NCBI GenBank assembly: GCA_022402525.1
Contig: JAKRSB010000019.1
Location: forward strand, 1-38,565
DNA from: Thermosynechococcaceae cyanobacterium MS004
GTDB lineage: Bacteria > Cyanobacteriota > Cyanobacteriia > Thermosynechococcales > Thermosynechococcaceae
Direction of reading: 5' to 3'
Length of the DNA: 38,565 nt
The position numbers and the translations under genes were made by a program. Positions 17,013-25,115 of this stretch are shown piece after piece (the stretch's first letter is position 1; each line of letters starts with the position of its first letter). The notes below the pieces were generated by a model. It was not told where the DNA came from and did not search any database. It was given only the letters and a program-made list of their open reading frames with translations.

Positions 17013-19001
17013 CTAAGATTTTCCGACTAGGGCTGGAATAAAGGATTCAGCATCAGAGGGAGTTAAGTCGGCGGAATCGGAGTCAAGTGTTAGGACTTGG
17101 CCTTCCAAGGTCGTAGCCTCTAATCCCTCTGTCAGGTGGGTGGGCAGCTTAAAGACCTGAATGGACTGCAATAGGTTCGCAGAGAGATAATTCATCTGGT
17201 CTGAAATTTGATTTGCCTCTTCAGACTGCGCCGCAATTTGGCGGGAAAGACTTGTAATGGCGTTGACGGCGGTGGCGGTGGCGTCGGAAGTCTCCACGAT
17301 CGCCTGACTGGTCTGGGCCACGGTTTCCCCAGAAGCTACGGCTTGACCCGTCACGGACTGCACCGTTTGGAACACCTCGCGGGTTTGCTTTACCCCGTCG
17401 GTAAAGCTGTTCACTAGAGCCCCCAGACGCTGCACCTCGGCATCTACGTCCGTCACCACCCGATGGATTTGGGCGCTGCGCTGCTCTAGGCTGGCCAAGC
17501 CTTCGTTGGTTTGCTGGGCTAGCTGGCTCACCTGTCCAGCGATGGATTCAAATTCCCGCGCCACGGCCACAAACTGTTTGGGGTCGCGCTGTTCGGCAGC
17601 ACGGGCGGCCACCAAAGACGCATTCAGCGCTAGGACTTGGGTTTGGGTCGCAATGTCCCCCTGATCCTGTACAAACTGGTCAGCCAGCCCTACAAACTCA
17701 CCCAGGGTCTTAATTTGCTGCACCATGCGATCGCTCCCTTGCTGGAGCACCCCAATCCCCTGGTTAAGCGACCCGACCGTGATTTGGCCATCTGTCACTG
17801 CATTTTGTAGAGTCAGCAAAGATGCATTGGTGGCCGCAAGCTGCTGAGCGGCGCTGTTGGCCGAGCGGCGGACGGTTTCGGTCAGCGACAGCACCTGGGT
17901 CACGGAGAGGGCTTGGTCGCTGGTGCTTTGCGCCACCGTGGATGCAATATTTTTTTGGCGATCGCTACTGAGGGCCACCCGTTCTGCCGCCAGGGACACT
18001 TGAGACAGCACCCGCCCCAGTTCTTCCACCAGGCGGTTTAGGGTATCCCCTACCAGACCCGTGGCGCGTTCGTTCACCTCAGCCTGGACGGTAAAGTCCC
18101 CTTCCTCAATGGAGCAGACCACATCCAGCAGTTCGCCGATATCTTCTTGAAGCTGCTCACTTTCTTGGCGGATGAGGGCTTCCTGCTGCTGCCGTGAATC
18201 CGCCTCAACCTTAAGGGCTTCGTTGACAGCAAGGAGATTTTCTTGAGACTTTTGCAGCTTGGCCTGGGCAATTTGGCGATCTTGGATGTAGTCTCGCACC
18301 GCAGACAGCACCAAAAGCCAGCTTGCCAGCAGCACGGGCAGCAGCACCGCAGCAAAGGTAATGGAGGTCAACAGGCTTTGCTCATAGTTCCGAAGCTGCT
18401 GCTGAATCGACGCCTCAATCAGCGCCAGCACCTTATCGCTCCCTTCCTTATAGGCTGCTTTTTGCGTGCTATATTCAGGCCCTAGCAACAGCTTCAGTGC
18501 CTCTGGTGCTTTGCCTTGGCGCACGAGCTTAAACGCCTGTGCTTCCCAATCAATGAGCTTTTTGTTCGCTTCGTCCGTTTTACTGGCCTCTGCCCGAATT
18601 GAGTCGCTCACCCCTGCCAGGGTGGACTCAATCGCTTTGTCTAGTTTGGGCACAAACTCGTTGTAGCGAGTTTCCCATTGGGTATCCCCCGTACTGGCCG
18701 CCATCCGCGCCGACATGGTGAGCACTTCATCGAGGTGGACAATTTGACCGCTGCTCCGCTCTAGCTGGAACTGCTTTGCCACCGTGGAGCGGAACCCTTT
18801 ATAGATGTTCCAGAGATTCCAGGTTGAGGCACCTGTTAACAGTAAGCTGCTTGTCAACGTTACGGTAATGGTTGCCACCAAGTTAGAGCGGACAAACTGT
18901 CTCGCTTTAACGAGAGGGTCGGCATTGGACGAACTGGCCAGCGACTTAAGGGCGATCGCTTCAGGGGAGGAATCACTGGGCTGAAGGGGGACTGATGTCA
19001 T
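17013..19001 (-). CDS. Methyl-accepting chemotaxis protein 1 (PilJ/HmpD-like)
   Basis: This 662-residue receptor is counted from the ATG at 19001. The frame extends to a TTG at 19034, but the ATG start gives exactly the length of the neighbouring paralogue. Its architecture is the same: membrane segment 1 in TITVTLTSSLLLTGASTWNL, a periplasmic helical domain with LDEVLTMSARMAASTGDTQW, membrane segment 2 around FAAVLLPVLLASWLLVLSAV, a HAMP-like linker (VVCSIEEGDFTVQAEVNERA), and a signalling coiled coil. The tip TQVLALNASLVAARAAEQRD is closer to the PilJ consensus than that of receptor 2. Without GAF domains it is not itself a photoreceptor of PixJ type. It should couple through CheW to the CheA hybrid. 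Confidence 0.92.
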   Translation of the reverse strand: MTSVPLQPSDSSPEAIALKSLASSSNADPLVKARQFVRSNLVATITVTLTSSLLLTGASTWNLWNIYKGFRSTVAKQFQLERSSGQIVHLDEVLTMSARMAASTGDTQWETRYNEFVPKLDKAIESTLAGVSDSIRAEASKTDEANKKLIDWEAQAFKLVRQGKAPEALKLLLGPEYSTQKAAYKEGSDKVLALIEASIQQQLRNYEQSLLTSITFAAVLLPVLLASWLLVLSAVRDYIQDRQIAQAKLQKSQENLLAVNEALKVEADSRQQQEALIRQESEQLQEDIGELLDVVCSIEEGDFTVQAEVNERATGLVGDTLNRLVEELGRVLSQVSLAAERVALSSDRQKNIASTVAQSTSDQALSVTQVLSLTETVRRSANSAAQQLAATNASLLTLQNAVTDGQITVGSLNQGIGVLQQGSDRMVQQIKTLGEFVGLADQFVQDQGDIATQTQVLALNASLVAARAAEQRDPKQFVAVAREFESIAGQVSQLAQQTNEGLASLEQRSAQIHRVVTDVDAEVQRLGALVNSFTDGVKQTREVFQTVQSVTGQAVASGETVAQTSQAIVETSDATATAVNAITSLSRQIAAQSEEANQISDQMNYLSANLLQSIQVFKLPTHLTEGLEATTLEGQVLTLDSDSADLTPSDAESFIPALVGKS

Positions 19002-19030
19002 GTTTAAACACTCGCTTGAGAGGAGTATGC

Positions 19031-19092
19031 TCAAAAAATTAATGTGAGCAGCGTGAATACGGTCAAATTAATGTGGGCGGCCTTAATAGGGT
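19031..19092. repeat. About 30-bp imperfect tandem repeat between cheW-like and receptor genes
   Basis: The sequence TCAAAAAATTAATGTGAGC, followed by GTGAATACGG, is repeated in altered form as TCAAATTAATGTGGGC then CTTAATAGGG, ending in a third TCAAAAC. Confidence 0.7.
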
Positions 19093-19097
19093 CAAAA

Positions 19098-19697
19098 CTA
19101 GGCTCTGGCGGAATTTGTCCAGCGCTGAGGCTTCCAGAGGGACAACGGTAGCCAGGATGGATTCATCAAGACCATTGAATCTATTGGATTTATTGGCTCG
19201 GCAGGGTTGGAAACTGTGCTGCCTACAGCAGACGCATCAACTGATGCACCAACTGACGCATCAAACAAGGAAGCAGGAAGTTCTGCACGAGTCTGACTGC
19301 CTACCGCGCGGTCAATGACCAGCCCCAAATGGGCGATCGCTCCAGCCGTGCTGCCCAAGCGCACCACCATCAAAGCTTCACGGAGGACAGGTTGGGGCGC
19401 GCTTTGCTCTGTCTGAAACAGTCGAGCCGTCGCAATCAGCGGCACAATTCTGCCGTCCTGGTGCATGACGCCAATGAGCAGTGGGTCGTAGAAGGGCAGG
19501 TCTAGGATTTGCGATCGCTCAATTCGCACAATCTCAGCCACCCAGACCGCTGGCAAGACGAGGGTTTTTGTCCCCACCTTGGTCAAAATAAATCGCTCAA
19601 GAGACCCTGAATCGGCTGGTGCCGAATCAGAGATGAGGGAATCAGACATTAAGGGGTCAGAGGCTAAAGGGTCAGACTGAATGGCGGTGATGCCCAT
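19098..19697 (-). CDS. CheW-like adaptor (PixI/HmpC-like)
   Basis: The 199-residue CheW-domain protein should link receptors to the CheA kinase. The fold is recognisable from FILTKVGTKTLVLPAVWVAE, IVRIERSQILDLPFYDPLLI and GVMHQDGRIVPLIATARLF, the two beta-barrel halves of CheW. A Ser/Asp-rich N-terminal segment (about 7-30) precedes the domain. A loose region near 135-165 repeats short SVDAS-type steps, matching a run of near repeats in the DNA (ACTGATGCACCAACTGACGC). Start is ATG, nine bases after the CheY stop. The order PatA-CheY-CheW-MCP-MCP-CheA is that of cyanobacterial pix/hmp loci. Confidence 0.9.
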   Translation of the reverse strand: MGITAIQSDPLASDPLMSDSLISDSAPADSGSLERFILTKVGTKTLVLPAVWVAEIVRIERSQILDLPFYDPLLIGVMHQDGRIVPLIATARLFQTEQSAPQPVLREALMVVRLGSTAGAIAHLGLVIDRAVGSQTRAELPASLFDASVGASVDASAVGSTVSNPAEPINPIDSMVLMNPSWLPLSLWKPQRWTNSARA

Positions 19698-19706
19698 GAT
19701 GCTTCC

Positions 19707-20069
19707 TTATGCTGCAATACGCTCTAAAACTTGCCCTACACTTTCACGGGTCACAGGCTTGGGCAGGTAGTCATTGGCTCCAGCCCGCTTTAGGCCATAG
19801 TTAATTTCGAGGGGCGTCTTCTTGCTAGAGCAAAACACCACGTATTGATTCGAGGTTTTGGGGTTAAGCCGCAGCGATCGCAAGAATTTATAGCCATCCT
19901 GCTCCGGCATGACCACATCCAAGAACACCAAATCATAGCCACCCGTCTCCACCGCACTCAGGGCATCCGTTGGGCTATCGCACTGATCTACCTCATGCCC
20001 ACGCAGTTCTAGCAGAGAAGCCAGTGCATGGCGATCGACAGAACTGTCATCAATAATTAGAAAACGCAT
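19707..20069 (-). CDS. CheY-like response regulator (PixH/HmpB-like)
   Basis: A stand-alone receiver of 120 residues. The acidic pocket is IIDDSS (Asp7, Asp8), the phosphorylation site is Asp51 in LVFLDVVMPEQDG, the switch residue is Ser in VVFCSSKK, and the conserved Lys is in DYLPKPV. It should take phosphate from the CheA hybrid and act on the pilus motor or the PatA-type partner. A good ribosome binding site (AAAGGA) lies nine bases before the ATG. It sits between the PatA-type and CheW genes in the operon. Confidence 0.95.
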   Translation of the reverse strand: MRFLIIDDSSVDRHALASLLELRGHEVDQCDSPTDALSAVETGGYDLVFLDVVMPEQDGYKFLRSLRLNPKTSNQYVVFCSSKKTPLEINYGLKRAGANDYLPKPVTRESVGQVLERIAA

Positions 20070-20137
20070 TGTTTTTTCCTTTACAAAAGATCGAATTAGC
20101 TTGAATGAAGAGCAGAAATGGTCGGTATTGGTACTTT

Positions 20138-21472
20138 CTAGGCCACAGCGGCTGGTGTGAGTGAGGCCCCATTCAGGCGCTGAAGTAGCTCTTGAAGCTG
20201 AATCTGAAACAGCCCCACCTCAGACATGGAGAGAGGTTTCGTCAGAAAATCACACCCGCTCCACTGAGCGCGCCACTTATTGGACAGCTTTTGCTCCCCC
20301 GTCAAGATCACCATCGGGATTTCAGAAATTTCCGGCTTTTGGCGAATTTGCTTAGCCAGCTCAAACCCAGAAATTGCTGGCATATTGATGTCAATAAAAA
20401 TCGTGTCCGGTCTATGGAGCAAAATGCTAGACAGGGCAGACTGCGCATTCTGACAGCTCACCACCCGAAAGCCCAGCGCCGTAACCCAATGCTGGAACTG
20501 CTTCAGCACCAGTGCCGAATCATCAATAATCATCACGGTGGGCATCTCCGAAGACTGCTCAGCTCTGAGCTGGATGATGCCTGCCCCCACAAACCGCGCA
20601 AAAATTCGGGCCACCTCTAAGGAATCTTTTGCGAGGCTGATTGCAATGTGATGGATCGTTTTACCCGACTGCACCCAATTCCGGAGATGGGCCTTTTGCT
20701 GAGCCGAGAGGCTCGCGCGCGCTAGCGCTGCTTCGTCCAGGTTGGGTATCAAGTTAATGGAGGGTACATAGGGCTTAATCTGGCTCCACAGCCCCTGACG
20801 CTGCATCGCTTCCTGAAGGAGTTCTGCAGCATTAAAGCCAGGAATCGGCAAAATCTGAATGCCTTCATCCCTCGGAATAAAGTGAGCGGTGCCTGCACCG
20901 AGCTGGCTGTAGGCATCTAAATCACTCAGGATTTTCAGCCGCAGGGCCTGCAGTAAATCTCCCTTTTCCAGAAACCCCATCTCTATCATTTGATAGGTTA
21001 TCTGAACCGGACTGAGGGACTGAGCTGACTGATTTTTGAGGAGATTAAAGTAGGGCTTTACAGACTCTTTGCGAGTTGAAAGAACATAGCGCTGTAGGAT
21101 TTTGAGCAGTGACGGAGTTGTCCAATAGGGGCTGCTGCCCGACGAAAGAATCGTTCCCTGAGATACGCCAACATACCGGCTCAGATCCTGATGCTGACCT
21201 ATCGAGCAGTCAAACTGAAGCTGCCAGCATCCATCTCCACCCTCAGCCGCACATTCCATGAGCTTTCGAGGAAGTTCTTGAGCCTGAAACGAGATTTGAC
21301 GGGTTTGAGCGATAGATTCTGTCATATAGTCAATGGCCAGCGGTTCAAAATATTTCCAGACGTTAAGACTTGCTGATAGGTAGGTTTCATCGATTGACCT
21401 TAGCCATTCTGTGGGAGTACTCCACTTCTGATTTGCAACGGGTGAATGGCGATCGCGGCATATTAGCAGCAC
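20138..21472 (-). CDS. PatA-type response regulator (PixG/HmpA-like)
   Basis: The 444-residue protein has an N-terminal PATAN/DUF4388-like region with AQELPRKLMECAAEGGDGCW and QLQFDCSIG. A helical middle part contains LSPVQITYQMIEMGFLEKGD, and a C-terminal receiver starts near 315: VMIIDDSALV, phospho-Asp in IFIDINMPAISG, Thr in MVILTGEQ and Lys in FLTKPL. PatA-type regulators head cyanobacterial chemosensory operons and affect pilus polarity or heterocyst patterning. The frame opens with GTG at 21472; the ATG at 21325 (residue 50) is an alternative start, since the first 49 residues show no clear domain. It is the first gene of the operon. Confidence 0.88.
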   Translation of the reverse strand: MLLICRDRHSPVANQKWSTPTEWLRSIDETYLSASLNVWKYFEPLAIDYMTESIAQTRQISFQAQELPRKLMECAAEGGDGCWQLQFDCSIGQHQDLSRYVGVSQGTILSSGSSPYWTTPSLLKILQRYVLSTRKESVKPYFNLLKNQSAQSLSPVQITYQMIEMGFLEKGDLLQALRLKILSDLDAYSQLGAGTAHFIPRDEGIQILPIPGFNAAELLQEAMQRQGLWSQIKPYVPSINLIPNLDEAALARASLSAQQKAHLRNWVQSGKTIHHIAISLAKDSLEVARIFARFVGAGIIQLRAEQSSEMPTVMIIDDSALVLKQFQHWVTALGFRVVSCQNAQSALSSILLHRPDTIFIDINMPAISGFELAKQIRQKPEISEIPMVILTGEQKLSNKWRAQWSGCDFLTKPLSMSEVGLFQIQLQELLQRLNGASLTPAAVA

Positions 21473-21613
21473 GTCTTTGGTCTTAGGTTGCCCATCCTAG
21501 ATACTGCTTTAGACTTCGGTAGAGAAAAGTACGCCCTTGCAGCGCTGAGGTTTTCCCAACCGGAATGTGTCTATAAATATGTTTATAAATGTGCCGATAC
21601 AAAGTGCCGATAC

Positions 21614-21643
21614 AAAAAATCCCCCGATGCAGGTTAGCGGGGG
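21614..21643 (-). terminator. Rho-independent terminator-like hairpin
   Basis: On the minus transcript the order is CCCCCG, an 11-base loop, CGGGGG, then A and six U. The stem is only 6 bp but all G-C. It could end transcription from the zinc-ribbon gene or act as a leader attenuator ahead of the chemosensory operon, 140 bases downstream. Confidence 0.6.
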
Positions 21644-21807
21644 TAGGGGCATGTTTTGTTGTGCATTGATGACATGGCACGAACCTTAGCCGCGATCGCG
21701 GCTGGCTTCTTTGCCTTTTACACCAATCACCCTAGCTTCATCTGCTGACCGAGGGCGATCGCTGTAGGTTGGTGATCAGCGTTTCTAGAGATTTTTCTTC
21801 ATGTTAA

Positions 21808-21953
21808 CGTGCGTTCGATGATGCCCTTGAAGCCCCTCACCCCAAACCCCTCTCCCAAAGGCGAGGGGCTTAAGAAGGTTGATTTTTAATTGCCCCTCCT
21901 TCTCCCTAGGGAGAAGGAGGATGAGGGGCGGTTGTTTTTTGGTCGAACTCACG
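21808..21953 (+). mobile_element. MITE-like element, copy 1 (146 bp)
   Basis: The terminal inverted repeats are CGTGCGTTCGA (21808-21818) and TCGAACTCACG (21943-21953), 10 of 11 matching. It is flanked by a perfect 9-bp direct repeat TCATGTTAA (21799-21807 and 21954-21962), the signature of transposition. The interior has no ORF and folds into two hairpins: one closed by AAGCCCCTC and GAGGGGCTT, the other centred on TTCTCCCTAGGGAGAA within GCCCCTCC..GAGGGGC. The same element occurs at 33755-33906 in the same orientation. It probably moves using a transposase encoded elsewhere. Confidence 0.85.
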
Positions 21954-21972
21954 TCATGTTAATGCCCCTTTG

Positions 21973-23298
21973 CTAGACATCAGGCGTTGAGGGGGGCAGC
22001 GCTGAAGAGAGGGTTGGGGCAGGCTGCTGGAGTGCGCCGCAGTGACGGCAGTGCGCGAGGTGCTTGTAGGTTGGCGTATGGCAGGCTTGGCAGTTTACGT
22101 ACTGGGCATAGCCGCAGTGGGGACAGTAGGCATCTTGCGTCCGAATCTTTTTGGCACAGTTGAGACAGCGCTTATTTTGAACCCGGACTGTCGCCTGGGA
22201 CTGACGGTTAAGCGCCACGGTTTGAGCGACCTTAATGATGCCAAACCCGACCAGGGGCACCAGCAGGATGTAGAGATAGTTTACTAAAAACAGCAAACGA
22301 CCAAAGATCGCTGAGACGATATCAAAGAAGAGCTTAAAGACTGCCCCAATCTGCAAAAACTCAAAAATCTTGAGCAGTAGGGGGATAAAAAAGATGACCA
22401 GCAGGTGCCAGCTCATCAGTGCAATCAGGCCCGCTCTGCGCTTTAGGGCGATCTGGTGAATCCCAAGAGCGATCGCAATTAACGGCAGCAAGAATAGTGC
22501 CTGCAGTCCTAGCTGAATACTGGGATACCAGAATGATGCGTGCCCATAGTTCCTTTGAAGTAAATTATATTTGGACTCATCTCTCACTAAATTCAAGAGA
22601 AACTGGCTTTCAGACTTGTTGATGAGGGAAGCCTTAAGTGCGGTAATTTCAGCTTTGAGCGTTGAAATTGAGGCGTTATTTTGGTCTAGGGTTTGCTTGG
22701 CCTTTTCCGCACTCACCGCATTAATGGACTGATTTGCGCCCTGCCCCGCAATTTTTTCCAGCAGCGTCGAGTCATACTGCGAACGAATCGTGCGACTTTG
22801 CTGCTCAAGACTCCCAATCTTGGCCTGCTTTTGATTGATGCTGTCGTTCAGCTTCCGGTTTTCGGGACGGTTGACCTGGTCTTTTCGCTCAGCATAGGTC
22901 AGGCAGACAGGAGAGACGTTGCCCAAGCGATCGCGCTCTGTACTTTGGTAGGCTGTCTTAAAGCTAATGGCCCCGCCTGCCCCTACGCCTGAACTTCCAG
23001 GGGTTGAAGGGCTGGAAAGGTATGGGGTTTCTGTTAAGGCAGGCTGTAGTGCGGCGTAGTCACGGCTGCCCAGCGCTTTTGGATCGCGGTAGGTTTGCCA
23101 TGCGGAGAGGCAGGGATAGGCTTCCGTGGGGCTCATGGCCCAGCGACTGATGTGGTCTAGCCCAGCAAAAACGTTGAATAAGATAAACAGGTCAATCACG
23201 ATCACCACGATCAGACTGACCCGATTCAGTGGCTCATGATTAATTGAGCTTGATTTCCGAAATGCTTGACGTAAAAACCGTTTTGTAGAGGTAAGCAT
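21973..23298 (-). CDS. Membrane protein with coiled coil and C-terminal double zinc ribbon
   Basis: The protein is 441 residues from the ATG at 23298 (the frame extends only to a TTG at 23310). An N-terminal membrane segment (VSLIVVIVIDLFILFNVFAG) is followed by an exported or lumenal domain with two Cys and a coiled coil (about 145-240, with DSINQKQAKIGSLEQQSRTI). Three more hydrophobic segments come next (about 255-350). The C-terminus has two treble Cys pairs, CLNCAKK with CPHCGY and CQACHTP with CRHCG, typical of zinc ribbons. The function is unknown; the topology suggests a cytoplasmic zinc-ribbon sensor or adaptor on a membrane anchor. A MITE-like element ends 10 bases downstream of its stop, after the 9-bp duplication. 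Confidence 0.75.
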   Translation of the reverse strand: MLTSTKRFLRQAFRKSSSINHEPLNRVSLIVVIVIDLFILFNVFAGLDHISRWAMSPTEAYPCLSAWQTYRDPKALGSRDYAALQPALTETPYLSSPSTPGSSGVGAGGAISFKTAYQSTERDRLGNVSPVCLTYAERKDQVNRPENRKLNDSINQKQAKIGSLEQQSRTIRSQYDSTLLEKIAGQGANQSINAVSAEKAKQTLDQNNASISTLKAEITALKASLINKSESQFLLNLVRDESKYNLLQRNYGHASFWYPSIQLGLQALFLLPLIAIALGIHQIALKRRAGLIALMSWHLLVIFFIPLLLKIFEFLQIGAVFKLFFDIVSAIFGRLLFLVNYLYILLVPLVGFGIIKVAQTVALNRQSQATVRVQNKRCLNCAKKIRTQDAYCPHCGYAQYVNCQACHTPTYKHLAHCRHCGALQQPAPTLSSALPPSTPDV

Positions 23299-23387
23299 AG
23301 CGAAACTCAACCTAACCTTGAAGAAGGTCGCCTTGTAAAGTTACTTTGTAAAGTCGCCTTATTTTGACGGCTGCTTTCCTACAATAA

Positions 23388-23418
23388 ACCCCCCGTTTGC
23401 TGTTTCAAAACGGAGGGT
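23388..23418 (-). terminator. Terminator downstream of the HU gene
   Basis: On the minus transcript an 11-bp stem (ACCCTCCGUUU with AAACGGGGGGU, one G-U pair) closes a 9-base loop and is followed by a U-rich UUAUUG. It lies about 90 bases after the HU stop. Confidence 0.75.
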
Positions 23419-23428
23419 GACACTTAAG

Positions 23429-23490
23429 CCATTGGAACGAAATCCACTGGAACGAAATCCATTGGAATGAAATCCATTGGAACGCGAAAT
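23429..23490. repeat. 15-bp tandem repeat, four units
   Basis: Units CCATTGGAACGAAAT, CCACTGGAACGAAAT, CCATTGGAATGAAAT and a 17-bp variant fill the space between the HU stop and its terminator, so they lie in the 3' untranslated part of the HU transcript. Confidence 0.92.
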
Positions 23491-23509
23491 AAATTGTAGA
23501 TTTAGGCTG

Positions 23510-23788
23510 CTAAGATGCCGCTACGGTTTCCTTAAACTGCTTTCCGGCGCTAAAGGCAGGCACCGTTGTCGCAGCAATGGTCATGGTTTCACCCGTCTTG
23601 GGGTTTCTTCCTTCTCTGGCTTGGCGATCGCGTTTTTCAAAGCTGCCAAAGCCTACAAGGGTCACTTTTTCGCCTTTCTGGACAGACTCGATGATAGTTT
23701 CTAGGGCGGCAGACAAAATGGCATCCGCTTCCTTTTTCGTCACGTTCGCTTTTTCGGCGATCGCATCAATCAGTTCACCTTTATTCAT
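23510..23788 (-). CDS. hup: DNA-binding protein HU
   Basis: The 92-residue HU/IHF-family protein bends and compacts DNA. The N-terminal helices MNKGELIDAIAEKANVTKKE and ADAILSAALETIIESVQKGE lead into GEKVTLVGFGSFEKRDRQAR. The beta-arm carries GRNPKTGETMTIAA with the intercalating Pro in RNPKTG. Length and motifs are typical of single cyanobacterial HU. A sigma-70 type promoter and a GAGG ribosome binding site precede the ATG, and a terminator follows, so it is a monocistronic unit. Confidence 0.97.
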   Translation of the reverse strand: MNKGELIDAIAEKANVTKKEADAILSAALETIIESVQKGEKVTLVGFGSFEKRDRQAREGRNPKTGETMTIAATTVPAFSAGKQFKETVAAS

Positions 23789-23815
23789 AGAAATATCCTC
23801 ACAACCTCGAAGTGG

Positions 23816-23843
23816 ATTGTACCCTATATTCTTTGCAGGTCAA
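23816..23843 (-). promoter_or_regulatory. Sigma-70-type promoter of the HU gene
   Basis: On the minus strand TTGACC (complement of 23838-23843) is followed after 16 bases by TACAAT (complement of 23816-23821), 27 bases before the HU start codon. Both hexamers are close to consensus and the spacing is within the normal range. Confidence 0.75.
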
Positions 23844-23862
23844 GCATTTCTCCTTACTTCGA

Positions 23863-23881
23863 CACGGGGTTTTACCCCGTG
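23863..23881. promoter_or_regulatory. Perfect 7-bp hairpin upstream of the HU promoter
   Basis: CACGGGG, a 5-base loop TTTTA, and CCCCGTG form a perfect inverted repeat 20 bases upstream of the HU -35 box. It lacks a T-run, so it is unlikely to be a terminator; it may be an operator, but no regulator can be named. Confidence 0.4.
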
Positions 23882-24002
23882 AGAAACCCTCATCTCGCTC
23901 TAAAATGGGGTGGCTTGTCCCTCCTCCCAGGCGTGAGGACTAGGCTCAGGACAAGCTCTTAACCGTGATTTCCATTGCAGGAAAAGCTTTTCAGGTTTTT
24001 TG

Positions 24003-24041
24003 CCTGAGCTTTTAACCTGAACTTTTAACCTGGGCTTTTAA
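24003..24041. repeat. 13-bp tandem repeat, three units
   Basis: CCTGAGCTTTTAA, CCTGAACTTTTAA and CCTGGGCTTTTAA follow each other in the spacer between hup and the methyltransferase gene, a 325-bp stretch otherwise without genes. Confidence 0.9.
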
Positions 24042-24113
24042 CGCCCCACCGTTCCTCATCTTCCGCCTTTCACACTTTTTAGTCTTTTACACTCTTCAGC
24101 TTTTCCTAACTGA

Positions 24114-25115
24114 ATGGACGCTCCCAAACCCCGTTCCGCCCTGAATCAGACGATCGCGCTGTCCGCTGCCGACCGCGATCGCCTGCGATCGCGGCTGTTA
24201 CCCCTATCGTCCATCTCGGCGCTGCCTGTGCCCAGCGGTACCCTCCAAGGAGACTGCCTCACGATATCTGCCGCTCTGCCCCAGGCTTGGGCTGACCTGC
24301 TGATCCTAGATCCCCCCTACAACCTTTCCAAAGTCTTCAACGGCAAACGCTTTGGTCGTCGTTCCGTCCAGGACTATACAGACTGGCTAGATGCGGTCAT
24401 TTGTCGTCTAAAACCCCTCCTGAAAGAGACGGCAACGGTCTATATCTGTGGGGACTGGTTTTCTTCTGCCTCCATTTTTACGGTGGCTGCTGCCCACTTT
24501 ATGGTTCGCAACCGCATCACCTGGGAGCGAGATAAGGGCAGAAGCGCTCAGGCCAACTGGAAAAATGCCTCCGAGGACATCTGGTTTTGCACGGTTTCAG
24601 AATCCTATACCTTTAATGCCCAGGCCGTTCGGCAGCGGCGGCGTGTGCTGGCACCCTATCGCGATCGCGATCAGCAGCCCAAGGACTGGCAGTCCACCCA
24701 GGCTGGCAAATTCAGAGACACAGGCTCTTCTAACCTCTGGACAGACATTACCCTGCCCTTTTGGTCTATGGCGGAAAATACGCCGCACCCCACCCAAAAG
24801 AGCGAAAAACTGATTGCGAAACTTTTGCTGGCCAGCAGCCAGCCCCAAGACTTTGTGCTAGATCCCTTCGTCGGTAGCGGGACAACATCGGTGGTTGCCA
24901 AAAAGCTAGGGCGACACTACCTGGGGATTGAACAAGATGAAGAGTACTGCTTGCTCACAGAATATCGCCTAGAGCATGCCGACCAAGACCCGCGCATCCA
25001 GGGCTGGGTGGACGGTGTTTTTTGGGAGCGCAACACCTTTGCCCTTCAGCAGCATGCTGCTACTTCGGAAATGCCACCCAGACTAGACCCCAAGGCCGGC
25101 AAATCGATACAATAG
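24114..25115 (+). CDS. Site-specific DNA methyltransferase, beta class (N4-cytosine or N6-adenine)
   Basis: In this 333-residue enzyme motif IV, DPPYNL (66-71), precedes the AdoMet motif DPFVGSGTTSVVAKKLG near residue 250, the beta-class order. Other conserved parts are VYICGDWFSS, the ITWERDKGRSAQANWKNASE block and HPTQKSEKLIAKLLL. It resembles Sll0729 of Synechocystis, reported to make N4-methylcytosine in GGCC, and similar solitary methylases of other cyanobacteria. That assignment is from memory, and DPPY alone does not separate N4-C from N6-A activity. No restriction gene is adjacent, so it is probably an orphan housekeeping methylase. It starts with ATG at 24114 and ends 128 bases before trpB. 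Confidence 0.9.
   Translation: MDAPKPRSALNQTIALSAADRDRLRSRLLPLSSISALPVPSGTLQGDCLTISAALPQAWADLLILDPPYNLSKVFNGKRFGRRSVQDYTDWLDAVICRLKPLLKETATVYICGDWFSSASIFTVAAAHFMVRNRITWERDKGRSAQANWKNASEDIWFCTVSESYTFNAQAVRQRRRVLAPYRDRDQQPKDWQSTQAGKFRDTGSSNLWTDITLPFWSMAENTPHPTQKSEKLIAKLLLASSQPQDFVLDPFVGSGTTSVVAKKLGRHYLGIEQDEEYCLLTEYRLEHADQDPRIQGWVDGVFWERNTFALQQHAATSEMPPRLDPKAGKSIQ

Larger units (their letters stand above)
21473..21972. other. Intergenic region upstream of the chemosensory operon
   Basis: This 500-bp spacer holds a minus-strand terminator-like hairpin (21614-21643), a duplicated 13-mer GTGCCGATACAAA, a 16-bp perfect palindrome AGCCGCGATCGCGGCT centred on HIP1 (near 21690), and a MITE-like element (21808-21953). 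The promoter of the operon should be between the hairpin and 21473, but I cannot place it with confidence. The 65-codon frame at 21483-21680 on the minus strand runs through the hairpin and is not credible. Confidence 0.7.

Noticed and set aside
14876-19001. Phytochrome-like photoreceptor (PixJ) receptors
   Set aside because: Neither receptor has a GAF domain or a chromophore-binding Cys; the layout is of the PilJ/HmpD type.
20192-20620. 142-codon open frame on the plus strand
   Set aside because: It overlaps the receiver domain of the PatA-type regulator in antisense and has no recognisable domain.
21483-21680. Small minus-strand gene before the chemosensory operon
   Set aside because: The frame crosses a terminator-like hairpin and short duplications (YRHIYKHIYRHI) and resembles no protein I know.
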